Assembly: GCA_013816255.1 (NCBI GenBank)
Contig: JACDET010000016.1
Location: 1 to 34,285, forward strand
DNA from: Candidatus Levyibacteriota bacterium
GTDB lineage: Bacteria; Patescibacteriota; Microgenomatia; Levybacterales; UBA12049
DNA: 34,285 bases
Reading direction: 5' to 3'
The notes beneath the pieces are model-generated. The model was given only the letters and a program-made list of their open reading frames with translations, did no database searches and had not been told where the DNA came from. Both the position numbers and the translations under genes were made by a program. Of the stretch, positions 14,767 through 22,498 are shown in pieces; within the stretch, counting starts at the first letter, position 1; each line of letters starts with the position of its first letter.

Positions 14767-15885
14767 TTATACCACTATTCGTTTTGTCAATGGACTTAGC
14801 TGCACTAACAAAGTATAAGCAGTTGTATCTACCATAATTGCGCTTGCATTGAATGAGTTCTTGGCTAATGTTACATTTGTATAAACATATACCTTGTTCC
14901 CCACTTTGGAATCTTTTATCTCACTTATATCAATCATGGTAAGATTCATACTCACTCTTCCCAAAATTTTGCAAAACGTTTCGCCAATCTTCATAAAACC
15001 AACATTTGACAACCGTCTATCCACGCCGTCATTATACCCCGCAGCAACGACCCCAATGCGCATATCTTTCTTGGCAGTAAAGGTGAAATCATAACCTGAT
15101 GACTCGCCTTTTGCCAAGTCTTTTATTTGCACAAGCGTTGAACTAAATGTTAATGCAGGTTGTAAGACTGTGTTTTTATTTAATGGATCAATACCATATG
15201 TAGCAATGCCTGGTCGTGCGAGATTACCGATCTTACCCCTATACTTTTTATAATGCAGCACTCCTAAAGAATTCGCCATGTGAATCCACTTCGGCTGTAT
15301 CCCTGATGTATGAAAGAGCACTTGTGCAATCTGAAAGTTCTTCACTTGCTCTTTTGTTAAATCACCATATACATCCGCAGCTGCAAAATGCGACATGAGT
15401 CCTTCAATATGTACTCCTTTCATCGATTGTATTTGTGAAATAATAGCTGGCAAGGCGTCCATCGGCACTCCTTCTCTATGCATCCCTGTATCAACAAAAA
15501 TATGTATTCCTGCGTGTGGTTGATATCTATAGACTGCCTCAAGCATTTCTTTCGTTGAGACAGCATACAAAAAAGGCAATTTCTTACCTTTAAGATTATC
15601 TGGATCAACATAACCCATGATAAGAATTGGAGTTTTGATTTTTTCTTTCAGCAACTCATATCCCTCATAAATACTATCAACGCAAAAGAAGGGCGCACCA
15701 ACTGGATCTAAAGCTTTGGCAACCAACCCCAAACCATGTCCATATGCATTACTTTTCAAAGCAGGAGCAATTGCCAAGCCTGAACTTTGGGCTAAGTAAT
15801 TATAATTGTGATGTAAAGCTAGAGAGGAAACTTCAATACGGTTAAGCGGCTTGTACTTTCTTTTTAAAAGAGAAAACATATCCAT
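14767..15885 (-). CDS. alr: Alanine racemase
   Basis: Interconverts L- and D-alanine, supplying D-Ala for peptidoglycan. The 372-residue protein has the PLP Lys44 in PALKSNAYGHG and the candidate second catalytic base Tyr265 in GYDFT, followed by AAGYNDGVDRRL. The ILGRVSMNLTMIDIS stretch carries Asn where most racemases have Asp (SMD). Length and order of motifs are normal. The start at 15885 is 1 nt after the ddl stop (TAAtATG), so the two are translationally coupled; a longer in-frame start at 15930 would sit inside ddl. The D-Ala product feeds Ddl, encoded just upstream. Confidence 0.96.
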   Translation of the reverse strand: MDMFSLLKRKYKPLNRIEVSSLALHHNYNYLAQSSGLAIAPALKSNAYGHGLGLVAKALDPVGAPFFCVDSIYEGYELLKEKIKTPILIMGYVDPDNLKGKKLPFLYAVSTKEMLEAVYRYQPHAGIHIFVDTGMHREGVPMDALPAIISQIQSMKGVHIEGLMSHFAAADVYGDLTKEQVKNFQIAQVLFHTSGIQPKWIHMANSLGVLHYKKYRGKIGNLARPGIATYGIDPLNKNTVLQPALTFSSTLVQIKDLAKGESSGYDFTFTAKKDMRIGVVAAGYNDGVDRRLSNVGFMKIGETFCKILGRVSMNLTMIDISEIKDSKVGNKVYVYTNVTLAKNSFNASAIMVDTTAYTLLVQLSPLTKRIVV

Positions 15886-15886
15886 A

Positions 15887-16969
15887 TTAAAATGATGTTT
15901 TAAGTTCTTTGGAACGCTCATGTCTTTCAATTGCTAACATGATGAGCTTATCAATAAGATCTGTATATGTGACGCCACTTGCTTCCCAAAGTTTTGGATA
16001 CATACTGATTTTGGTGAACCCTGGAAGTGTATTGATCTCATTTACATAAATCTTTTTGTCCCTTGTTAAAAAACAATCAACCCGCGCCATACCTTCACAA
16101 TTTAATGTCTTAAACGTTTTGATAGCCATTTGCTGCATTTCTCCAGCTAAGTCTTTTGGTACATTGGCAGGTATTTGTAAACCCGCACCATCTGCATCAA
16201 TATACTTTGCTTCGTACGAATAAAACTCATGATGTGGGATAATTTCACCAAGTACTGAAGCCTTTGGATCGTCATTGCCAAGAACCGCACATTCAATTTC
16301 GCGTCCGTCTATAAATTCTTCAAGCAATATTTTATTGTCATAGTGAAATGCGTCTTTTATAAAAGAGTCAAACTCAGATGCATCATGTATTTTATGGACG
16401 CCTACAGATGAACCTTGATTGGCAGGCTTCACAAACATCGGAAGTCCAAGTACTTTTTGTGCGTCTGCAAACGAAACAGACTCCCCTCTTTTGAGCGTGA
16501 TAAATTTCCCAATTGGAATACCCGCATCACGCAGAAGCCTTTTCATTACATCTTTATCCATACCAACTGCGGATCCGAGAACATCTGCCCCAACAAACGC
16601 TACATCCATGATCTTGAGTAACCCTTGCATTGCCCCATCCTCCCCGAGCGTTCCGTGCAGAACTGGGAAAACGACATCGACTCTATCAATTGCTGCATCA
16701 CTCAAACTCACCATTTGCTTTTTGTCTCCTGGAAGAACAGCGAGTTCGTTATTTGATTTGTTAAGACTAATTAACTTGGGATTATTTTCGTTGAGGAGGT
16801 ATGCGCTTTGATTATTGAGAAGCCATCGCCCCTCTTTATCGATGCCAATTAAAACTATCTCGTACTTATCCGTATCTATTGCTTCGACAATACTTTTTGC
16901 TGATTGCAGAGAGACTTCATGTTCTGCTGATTTACCACCAAAAAGGAGTGCAACACGTATCTTTTTCAT
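15887..16969 (-). CDS. ddl: D-alanine--D-alanine ligase
   Basis: Joins two D-Ala with ATP to make the dipeptide used by MurF. The 360-residue ATP-grasp enzyme opens RVALLFGGKSAEHEVSLQSA. HGTLGEDGAMQG, PMFVKPANQGSSVGVHK (ATP/substrate loop) and NEINTLPGFT at about 310-319 (metal-binding Glu/Asn) follow in the right order. The ATG at 16969 is chosen over a TTG at 16978 because a strong promoter (TTGACT-17-TATTAT) places the transcript start 1-2 nt upstream of it. It heads the ddl-alr unit; the MurF-like gene lies upstream on the same strand behind a palindrome. Confidence 0.97.
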   Translation of the reverse strand: MKKIRVALLFGGKSAEHEVSLQSAKSIVEAIDTDKYEIVLIGIDKEGRWLLNNQSAYLLNENNPKLISLNKSNNELAVLPGDKKQMVSLSDAAIDRVDVVFPVLHGTLGEDGAMQGLLKIMDVAFVGADVLGSAVGMDKDVMKRLLRDAGIPIGKFITLKRGESVSFADAQKVLGLPMFVKPANQGSSVGVHKIHDASEFDSFIKDAFHYDNKILLEEFIDGREIECAVLGNDDPKASVLGEIIPHHEFYSYEAKYIDADGAGLQIPANVPKDLAGEMQQMAIKTFKTLNCEGMARVDCFLTRDKKIYVNEINTLPGFTKISMYPKLWEASGVTYTDLIDKLIMLAIERHERSKELKTSF

Positions 16970-16977
16970 GTCTAGCA

Positions 16978-17006
16978 ATAATACATTTTCTAGAAAGAAG
17001 AGTCAA
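16978..17006 (-). promoter_or_regulatory. Promoter of ddl-alr (leaderless)
   Basis: TTGACT (17006-17001), 17-nt spacer, TATTAT (16983-16978), then 8 nt to the ATG at 16969. Confidence 0.72.
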
Positions 17007-17042
17007 ACTCGTTTCTAAATCGTCGTTCCTGAAATCAAGCAT

Positions 17043-17113
17043 TGTCATGCTGAACTCGTTTCAGCATCCCCAATAAGTTGTGTTGGAGATCCTGAAACGA
17101 GTTCAGGATGACA
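17043..17113. repeat. Near-perfect palindrome, 'GTCATGCTGAACTCGTTTCAG' type (C)
   Basis: The left arm TGTCATGCTGAACTCGTTTC (17043-) and the right arm ending GAAACGAGTTCAGGATGACA (to 17113) are inverse with few mismatches over 25 bp, with a loop of about 20 nt. It lies between the MurF-like gene and ddl and could end the MurF-like transcript. Confidence 0.85.
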
Positions 17114-17118
17114 GGAAA

Positions 17119-18387
17119 TTAAAATCCCAACTTCTTCCTCTGTTCATTCCAAAACTGCTCTTGCCGTGGTAATTTTTCCGCGTCTTCTTTGTGTTTTAAC
17201 AATGGTTCAATCAGTCCTTCGAGATAGATCGATTGTGAGCCTTTAAAAAGGATCGCCTCTCCCCCACTCATATGTTCTTGTAAATATGCTAATGCCTGCG
17301 GCGCTTTTTCAAACCCGGGGGCATGAATCTTTTGTTTAATCAGTGGCAAGGTATATTTTGTAATTGCTTTCCCGACAAGAATGACTCTTTTTACATCCAT
17401 ACTATTTATCATGTGGGCCAACAGTTCATGTTCTTCTTTTTCTTCTTTCCCAAGCTCTTTCATGTCACCAAGCACAAGCCACTTTTCCTTTGCGGGAAAT
17501 TTTTCAAACATAGCAAGCATCGCTTTGATTGATCCGAGATTGCCATTGTATGTACTATCGATGAGTACAGTATCCTTAACGCCTTTCAAAATCGTTGCAC
17601 GACCAGGTGGCAATTGAAGAGAAGCAAACGTTGGATCAAAAGGTAATTGCAAATATTCCATTGCCTCTTTGCACATAGCGATTGAAAGAAATATCTCTTC
17701 AGGCAAAAGGCCTGTGAATGAATAGGATTCATTCTGCATTCTGAACGTAGTCCCCTCTTTTTTTACTGCGTATTGTTTAAGAAAATCTTTCTTGGTAATA
17801 ATTTTTATCACAGCTTTTGTGCGAGAAACCTGATCAGATTCCAATTCTGAATCCCCATCAATAACTGCAAGTTCTCGACAATACTTTAGGAAGTATCCAT
17901 ATTCATATGCAATAGCTTCTTCAACCGTTTCAAACTCGCCTTCAGTAACAAGTGAGTCAAAGTTCATACTGTGTGTTCTCCCCGTACTCACCCACAAAAC
18001 GACATCAGGTTGTAACAATGTAGCCAGAAATACTCCTTCATATGGTCTATCCACATCTGCTTCAACGACATAAATCTTTTCTTTTGGAAGTGGCTTAAAG
18101 ACATTGCGAGGTGCATTAATAATCAAACTAATCCATTCACTCGTTTGCATCGTCTTCCGGTGCAAATCCAAAATATCAAAGCACACGCCAAAGGCACTAT
18201 TAGCGTGATGCGAAAACCGCGCCTTCTCCCCAAGTTGTGATTCCAACATATGCAAAAGCGTCGTCTTACCATTAGAACCGGTAACAACAATAATTTTCGG
18301 ATTCCAACGCTGCAAACGCAACTTGGCAAAGAATCTAAAATACGAAGCAATTGGAAAATAAAGCGCTTTTTTCAGTTGTTCAAACAT
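17119..18387 (-). CDS. MurF-like Mur ligase without the N-terminal domain
   Basis: Mur ligases form amide bonds in peptidoglycan precursors using ATP. The 422-residue protein has the P-loop VTGSNGKTTL (GSNGKTT 37-43), a central VEADVDRPYEG metal/substrate region with THSMNF in place of the usual GxxHLE, PPGRATILKG and IDSTYNGNLGSIKAML (MurF-type DDTYNANPxS) in the C-terminal domain, and VLGDMKELG. The N-terminal UDP-binding domain of true MurF (about 80 residues) is missing; instead there is a basic, amphipathic stretch (LKKALYFPIASYFRFFAKL) that may touch the membrane. Together with ddl and alr this points to D-Ala-D-Ala addition, but a related Mur ligase role is possible. Confidence 0.85.
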   Translation of the reverse strand: MFEQLKKALYFPIASYFRFFAKLRLQRWNPKIIVVTGSNGKTTLLHMLESQLGEKARFSHHANSAFGVCFDILDLHRKTMQTSEWISLIINAPRNVFKPLPKEKIYVVEADVDRPYEGVFLATLLQPDVVLWVSTGRTHSMNFDSLVTEGEFETVEEAIAYEYGYFLKYCRELAVIDGDSELESDQVSRTKAVIKIITKKDFLKQYAVKKEGTTFRMQNESYSFTGLLPEEIFLSIAMCKEAMEYLQLPFDPTFASLQLPPGRATILKGVKDTVLIDSTYNGNLGSIKAMLAMFEKFPAKEKWLVLGDMKELGKEEKEEHELLAHMINSMDVKRVILVGKAITKYTLPLIKQKIHAPGFEKAPQALAYLQEHMSGGEAILFKGSQSIYLEGLIEPLLKHKEDAEKLPRQEQFWNEQRKKLGF

Positions 18388-18402
18388 ATATTGGGTACTG
18401 TA

Positions 18403-18411
18403 ATTGTAGCA
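18403..18411 (-). promoter_or_regulatory. Extended -10 promoter of the MurF-like gene
   Basis: TGCTACAAT on the minus strand (18411-18403), a TGn-extended -10, 15 nt from the ATG at 18387, giving a leader of about 8 nt. No clear -35. Confidence 0.45.
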
Positions 18412-18435
18412 GAGATAACGTTGAAAGTTTGGAAA

Positions 18436-19710
18436 TTATTGATCTTGAGGTTTGGTTTTCTTGAGAATAACTGCTTTTTTGTTATTTGATTCTTCTGAAA
18501 CTTCAAGCGTCCACCCAGAAGCATACGCTATACCAAGAAAATGTGCATAATTCTCAAATAATTCTTGTGTCCCAACATCAAAAACATATCTTCCATACTC
18601 TGTATTTGTATCAGATACAGGAAATTTTACCATAGCAGGATATTCTTCATCCATTAACTCTTGCCATGCTTCTTGAGTGCGCGGAGGGGTATCACCGTCT
18701 ATATTGTCTTCAATTGTATCTTCTTCATCAACAGGTAAACCTAACCTATTTGCCAATATTGTTCTATCAACAGATGTTGTTCCTACCTTGTCTAAATACC
18801 CCGGTCCCTGTAAAGATACATGAGGCGGTTCAGCCACATCTCCTCCTTGATAATCAAATGTTTCACTAAAAGAAATTACTGCAGTATCACCTAAAGGATT
18901 TAACAATTGACCTCCTAACATTGTATATTTCGTACAATCTACATAACGAACACTCACCTGAGTATTGTCATATTGTGTGACATTTCCTGTAGTAATCAAT
19001 CGAGCATTCCTGCCTTCGATCCTGGTATATGCTGCTGACTCACCAATAGCATCTCTTGAATTTGATGGCATAATAGCTATACTTCCTTCACTCCTGAAAG
19101 TAGCTTCTGTACCATCGAGATTAATTGGTCCTTGAATCATTAAATTATCCGCTCCGGTTACAGTAACTGACAGTACTTCTCCGGATTTATGATGCGTAAA
19201 CGTAGGAATACTACTGATATAAACGTCAGGTCGAGTTTGCTTAACATCGCTTCGACGTCTTCTTGTGCCTACCTCTCCAAATTTATAGGCATAATCAGTA
19301 TCGGTAGATGCAGCTGCGTCAAGGAAAACTAATACTTTTTCAGCTGGGTCTTCAGTCAAAAATGGGTCTTGAACAGCAGTATCAATAGCAACTATTTTTG
19401 TAGGGATATCGGTAATGTCAGGATTGTCCCAGTAAAATTTTGCAATCTTTATTGCATCATCATAATTTCTTAAACTTTGTCTTTCCGGCCTTGGCACACT
19501 TAAGATAGTACCCAGGGATTGGTCAGATAATATATCAGCTCTTGAAAGGAAAAGCTCGGAAGCTTCTTGTTTGCCTGGATTTCGTAACTGCAGTAAATTT
19601 ACAGCAAGCGTATTAATTTTTCTCCTCCGATCTTGATCTAATAATCTGTCTGCACTAAATTCACCGGTGCCAAAACCATCTTGAGGTAGGCTACCTGGGG
19701 TTTCTTTCAT
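18436..19710 (-). CDS. Orphan 424-aa protein of unknown function
   Basis: I do not recognise this family. The N-terminal third is helical and polar, with a hydrophobic strand KVLVFLDAAAS near 135 before an Arg-rich patch (GTRRRRS). Residues about 165-300 are rich in short alternating beta strands and Gly/Asn turns (SVTVTGADNLMIQGPI, NARLITTGNVTQYDNT, QVSVRYVD), which looks like a beta-solenoid or beta-sandwich. A very acidic linker (DEEDTIEDNIDGDTPP) leads to a C-terminal mixed domain. There is one Cys, no signal peptide and no membrane helix, so it is probably cytoplasmic. It starts 35 nt after dnaB but has its own promoter in that gap. Confidence 0.75.
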   Translation of the reverse strand: MKETPGSLPQDGFGTGEFSADRLLDQDRRRKINTLAVNLLQLRNPGKQEASELFLSRADILSDQSLGTILSVPRPERQSLRNYDDAIKIAKFYWDNPDITDIPTKIVAIDTAVQDPFLTEDPAEKVLVFLDAAASTDTDYAYKFGEVGTRRRRSDVKQTRPDVYISSIPTFTHHKSGEVLSVTVTGADNLMIQGPINLDGTEATFRSEGSIAIMPSNSRDAIGESAAYTRIEGRNARLITTGNVTQYDNTQVSVRYVDCTKYTMLGGQLLNPLGDTAVISFSETFDYQGGDVAEPPHVSLQGPGYLDKVGTTSVDRTILANRLGLPVDEEDTIEDNIDGDTPPRTQEAWQELMDEEYPAMVKFPVSDTNTEYGRYVFDVGTQELFENYAHFLGIAYASGWTLEVSEESNNKKAVILKKTKPQDQ

Positions 19711-19716
19711 ATTACT

Positions 19717-19745
19717 ATTGAAGCAAATTTATGATCTGGAGGCAA
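19717..19745 (-). promoter_or_regulatory. Promoter between dnaB and the 424-aa gene (leaderless)
   Basis: TTGCCT (19745-19740), 17-nt spacer ending TGC, TTCAAT (19722-19717), then 6 nt to the ATG at 19710. The -35 begins at the base following the dnaB stop codon. Confidence 0.5.
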
Positions 19746-21074
19746 CTATGCCGGGTCTTGTTGTTGTTTTTCGATATTCATGAAACGTACTCTATTACCT
19801 TGGAACATCAGATCTATCTCCCCTGTTGCACCGTTTCGGTGTTTGGCTACGAGCACTTTGACTGGGATCATTGGTGTGACGATTTCTGTTTCTGGGCGGT
19901 ATATAAACATAACGACGTCTGCATCCTGCTCGATTGTACCGGATTCACGAAGGTCGGCGAGTTGTGGGCGCTTGTCCCCTCCTCTGTGTTCAACCGCACG
20001 GGAAAGCTGGGACGCTGAAAGGACCGGGATGCCGAGTTCACGCGCGAGATTTTTTAAGGCTTGTGATATCATAGCGACTTCTTGTACACGGTTGTCATAT
20101 TTCTTACCGGGATCAATAAGTTGCAGATAATCGACAACGAGAAGCGATAAGTTGTGCTCCATTTGTAGACGTCTTGCTTTACTCCGCATTTCGACCAGAT
20201 TAAGTCCCGGTGTGTCATCAATAAAGATTGGCGCGTCAGCGAGTTGTCCCATGGCGTCTGAGATCTTGCCAAAATCTTCCTCAGATAATTTGCCTGTCTT
20301 GAGTCTCCATGCATCGACATCTGCTTGTCCCACAAGCAAACGGTCAACCAATTCTTCCTTACTCATTTCAAGAGAAAAAATACCGACAGATTTTTTGTCT
20401 TTGACAGCGATATTTTGGGCGATGTTTAACATAAAAGCGGTTTTTCCTTGTCCTGGACGGGCCGCAAGAATGATCAAGTTATTCTTTTGCATACCTGAGA
20501 GCAGATGATCAAGATCATGAAATCCTGTACTGACACCCCGAAGTCCACTTCCTACTTTTTGTAATTCATCAATACGGTCAAAACTATCTGTCAACGTATC
20601 TTTAATTGGGAGAAACCCGCGGGTCATGTGACCTTGGGAGATCGAAAAGATTGAAGATTCAGCTTTATCGAGAATGTCGCGCACTTCACTATTCTCACCA
20701 TACCCAAGCTCAGCGATCTCGACACCCGCCGAAATAAGAAATCTCTTTGTCGAGTCTTCTTTGACTATATCCGCATAATGTTTGACATTTGCGGCTGTTG
20801 GCACTTTCTCAACAAGATCGGTAAGATAGGACGAATCAATCTTTTTCAGATCTTTATTTTTCTTGAGTTGCTCAGTAAGGGTGACAAGATCAATTGCTTT
20901 ACGGCTTTCTGAAAGTGTCAGCATCGCACCATAAATAAGACCATTGAGATCACTATAAAAATCTTCAGTCCTGAGGATTTCAGAAACTGGGACAATCGCG
21001 TTTTTATCAATAAGAATAGCGCCTAAAACGCTCTCTTCAGCTTCGTCATTGTGGGGAAGAACTTTGATTGCCAT
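19746..21074 (-). CDS. dnaB: Replicative DNA helicase DnaB
   Basis: The hexameric helicase that unwinds DNA ahead of the replisome and recruits primase. The 442-residue protein has the N-terminal helical domain (LPHNDEAEESVLGAILID), a linker, and the RecA-like domain with Walker A ARPGQGKT (205-212), the MSKEEL/ L-V-G-Q segment, Walker B LLVVDYLQLI, QVxxISQALKNLARELGIPV, and the SQLSRAVEHR-GGDKRPQLADLRESGTIEQDAD stretch with arginine finger region. No intein or deletion is visible. The start is the first Met, just before the conserved HNDEAE. The 5' side is a tandem/inverted simple repeat. Confidence 0.97.
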   Translation of the reverse strand: MAIKVLPHNDEAEESVLGAILIDKNAIVPVSEILRTEDFYSDLNGLIYGAMLTLSESRKAIDLVTLTEQLKKNKDLKKIDSSYLTDLVEKVPTAANVKHYADIVKEDSTKRFLISAGVEIAELGYGENSEVRDILDKAESSIFSISQGHMTRGFLPIKDTLTDSFDRIDELQKVGSGLRGVSTGFHDLDHLLSGMQKNNLIILAARPGQGKTAFMLNIAQNIAVKDKKSVGIFSLEMSKEELVDRLLVGQADVDAWRLKTGKLSEEDFGKISDAMGQLADAPIFIDDTPGLNLVEMRSKARRLQMEHNLSLLVVDYLQLIDPGKKYDNRVQEVAMISQALKNLARELGIPVLSASQLSRAVEHRGGDKRPQLADLRESGTIEQDADVVMFIYRPETEIVTPMIPVKVLVAKHRNGATGEIDLMFQGNRVRFMNIEKQQQDPA

Positions 21075-21079
21075 AGTGA

Positions 21080-21156
21080 ATTGAGAGATGAGAGATGAGA
21101 GATGAGAGATTCATGAGAAACTACTTCTATTTCTCAACTCTCAATTCTCATTTCTC
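21080..21156. repeat. Tandem and inverted simple repeat upstream of dnaB
   Basis: Three and more copies of a 7-nt unit (GAGAGAT) on the left are matched by an inverted CTCAACTCTCAATTCTCATTTCTC block on the right, able to fold into a long imperfect hairpin. The same type is found at 2033-2067. Confidence 0.75.
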
Positions 21157-21159
21157 AAC

Positions 21160-21666
21160 TTATATAAGCAGGATTGTTTCTACTTCTGTAGGCAACTTGC
21201 CTGGTGATACTACATATTTATTCATTTGCTTAAGACTCTCACTTTCAAATCCTTGTGTAACTTCTTTTGCTTTTTCTCCATAATAGACAAGTGAACTTGT
21301 AGCGAGTGACGTCAAAAATGCTCCGTCTCCTGACTCATTGCACTCGCTAATGACAAGACTGTGTTCTTTGAGCTTGTGCTGCATTGCGGACAACGTACTC
21401 ATTTTGCCAACAAGGACATCTATTCCATCCACCTGCAAACTATAAACGATGCCTTTCTCTCCCCTCGTACCGGTAATTTTTACTCCGCCGATTTCATATT
21501 CTCCAGGACCTTGAATAGTGACAGCTTCATCGGTGAGTACGTCTTCAATCGTATCATCAAGAAGTAAGGCAGCGTTTGTAGCAGTTGGTTCTTGCGGGTT
21601 AACAACAAAGGATGCAGACTTTCCTTTTATACGTAGTGCTGATTTCGGTAACAGAGCAATTTCCAT
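21160..21666 (-). CDS. Degenerate metallo-beta-lactamase-fold (UlaG-like) protein
   Basis: A 168-residue protein resembling the UlaG-like MBL-fold hydrolases common in Patescibacteria: ALRIKGKSASFVVNP at the N-terminus, then QGPGEYEIGGVKITGTRG and YSLQVDGIDVLVGK. The family's metal motif HxHxDH, expected between these two parts, is absent; the sequence runs AALLLDDTIEDVLTDEAVTI instead, so the metal loop appears deleted and a hydrolase activity is unlikely. The C-terminal SxG...PTEVETILLI also resembles the family. The ATG at 21666 follows a promoter; 22 extra in-frame codons to 21732 lie over it. Confidence 0.75.
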   Translation of the reverse strand: MEIALLPKSALRIKGKSASFVVNPQEPTATNAALLLDDTIEDVLTDEAVTIQGPGEYEIGGVKITGTRGEKGIVYSLQVDGIDVLVGKMSTLSAMQHKLKEHSLVISECNESGDGAFLTSLATSSLVYYGEKAKEVTQGFESESLKQMNKYVVSPGKLPTEVETILLI

Positions 21667-21674
21667 AGTTAAGA

Positions 21675-21866
21675 TACTATACCACTTCAATAGAATTTTG
21701 CAAAGAGCCCATATGCACCCCTCTGCTTTCAAAATATGATTTTGTGCTATGCCTCATAGCAATTATTTGTCATGTTTCAATAGCTATAGTTTAACAGAAT
21801 ATCCTTTTTGAAAGCTACGGAGGCACTATACCAGATTATTAAAAATGATTGCGGAGTGGTATAGTA
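21675..21866. repeat. Inverted copies of AGTGGTATAGTA
   Basis: The 12-mer is exact on the minus strand at 21686-21675 (spanning the -10 of the MBL-like gene) and on the plus strand at 21855-21866, with a 9-bp part copy ACTATACCA at 21825-21833. They lie in the gene-free 298 bases between divergent genes, where nothing else is seen. Confidence 0.6.
21676..21704 (-). promoter_or_regulatory. Promoter of the MBL-like gene
   Basis: TTTGCA (21704-21699), 17-nt spacer, TATAGT (21681-21676), then 9 nt to the ATG at 21666; leader about 2-3 nt. Confidence 0.6.
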
Positions 21867-21916
21867 ATTGCTCTAGATTGTGCTGATATATCAACCTTAT
21901 TACTCATCAAATATTC

Positions 21917-21945
21917 TTGACAAGAACTGGCATATATCGTATCAT
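21917..21945 (+). promoter_or_regulatory. Consensus promoter of the Ig-like anchored protein gene
   Basis: TTGACA (21917-21922), 17-nt spacer, TATCAT (21940-21945). Leader about 12-13 nt to the ATG at 21965. Confidence 0.72.
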
Positions 21946-21964
21946 AACCTCAGTTACCCTTCCC

Positions 21965-22405
21965 ATGAAAGCTGAAAAAGTAATATTATCTTTTGTTGCT
22001 GTATTTGTTGGCCTCGTCGCAGCAGGTTTTGCTTTCTATTTGTATCAAACAACACAGACACTCGCTCCCGAAGAATCTCTTCCTCTTGCTCAGGAACAAG
22101 CAGTCCCAACATCCGCAGTACCAACACAACCTGATACAAATCTACTAAGTATTGAGTCACCAAAAAATGAAGAGGTCTTTGATAAAAAAGTTATTACTAT
22201 TAAAGGAAAAACTGCCAAAGGCGTAACAATAACGGTGTCAACACAAGAAACAGACCAAGTTGTAAAGCCTGCTGATAATGGAGATTTTACCTTGACACAG
22301 TCAATTCCTGATGGTACAAGTATACTGCAAGTGACAGCAATTTTCCCTGACGGTCAAGAGAAAAAAGAAAGCCGAGTTGTCACCTATTCAACTGAAAGTT
22401 TTTAG
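21965..22405 (+). CDS. Membrane-anchored protein with Ig-like (glucodextranase-B-like) domain
   Basis: A 146-residue protein: short basic N-terminus (MKAEK), one transmembrane helix at about 6-26 (ILSFVAVFVGLVAAGFAFYLY), a Pro/Gln/Ser-rich linker, then an extracytoplasmic beta domain. The domain SIESPKNEEVFDKKVITIKGKTAKGVTITV...DNGDFTLTQSIPDGTSILQV has the pattern of the bacterial Ig-like domains annotated as glucodextranase B type: a conserved start (SP...V), a mid G-x-T and the closing DGxF. Probably a surface or periplasmic binding module; no catalytic residues. It is followed by a family A palindrome and then a second exported protein. Confidence 0.78.
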   Translation: MKAEKVILSFVAVFVGLVAAGFAFYLYQTTQTLAPEESLPLAQEQAVPTSAVPTQPDTNLLSIESPKNEEVFDKKVITIKGKTAKGVTITVSTQETDQVVKPADNGDFTLTQSIPDGTSILQVTAIFPDGQEKKESRVVTYSTESF

Positions 22406-22415
22406 TACTATTCTT

Positions 22416-22488
22416 ATTCTTCGAGTGAAGGAGTAAGAACGACTGAATCGAGAAGTTCTCGACTCGCTAACGCTCACTCGAACAATAA
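22416..22488. repeat. Palindromic repeat, family A, copy 3
   Basis: ATTCTTCGAGTGAAGG... and ...CGCTCACTCGAACAATAA form the arms, with inner TCGAGAAGTTCTCGA as a perfect short palindrome. It lies between two exported-protein genes, 11 nt before the second. Confidence 0.8.
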
Positions 22489-22498
22489 ATAGTTACCT

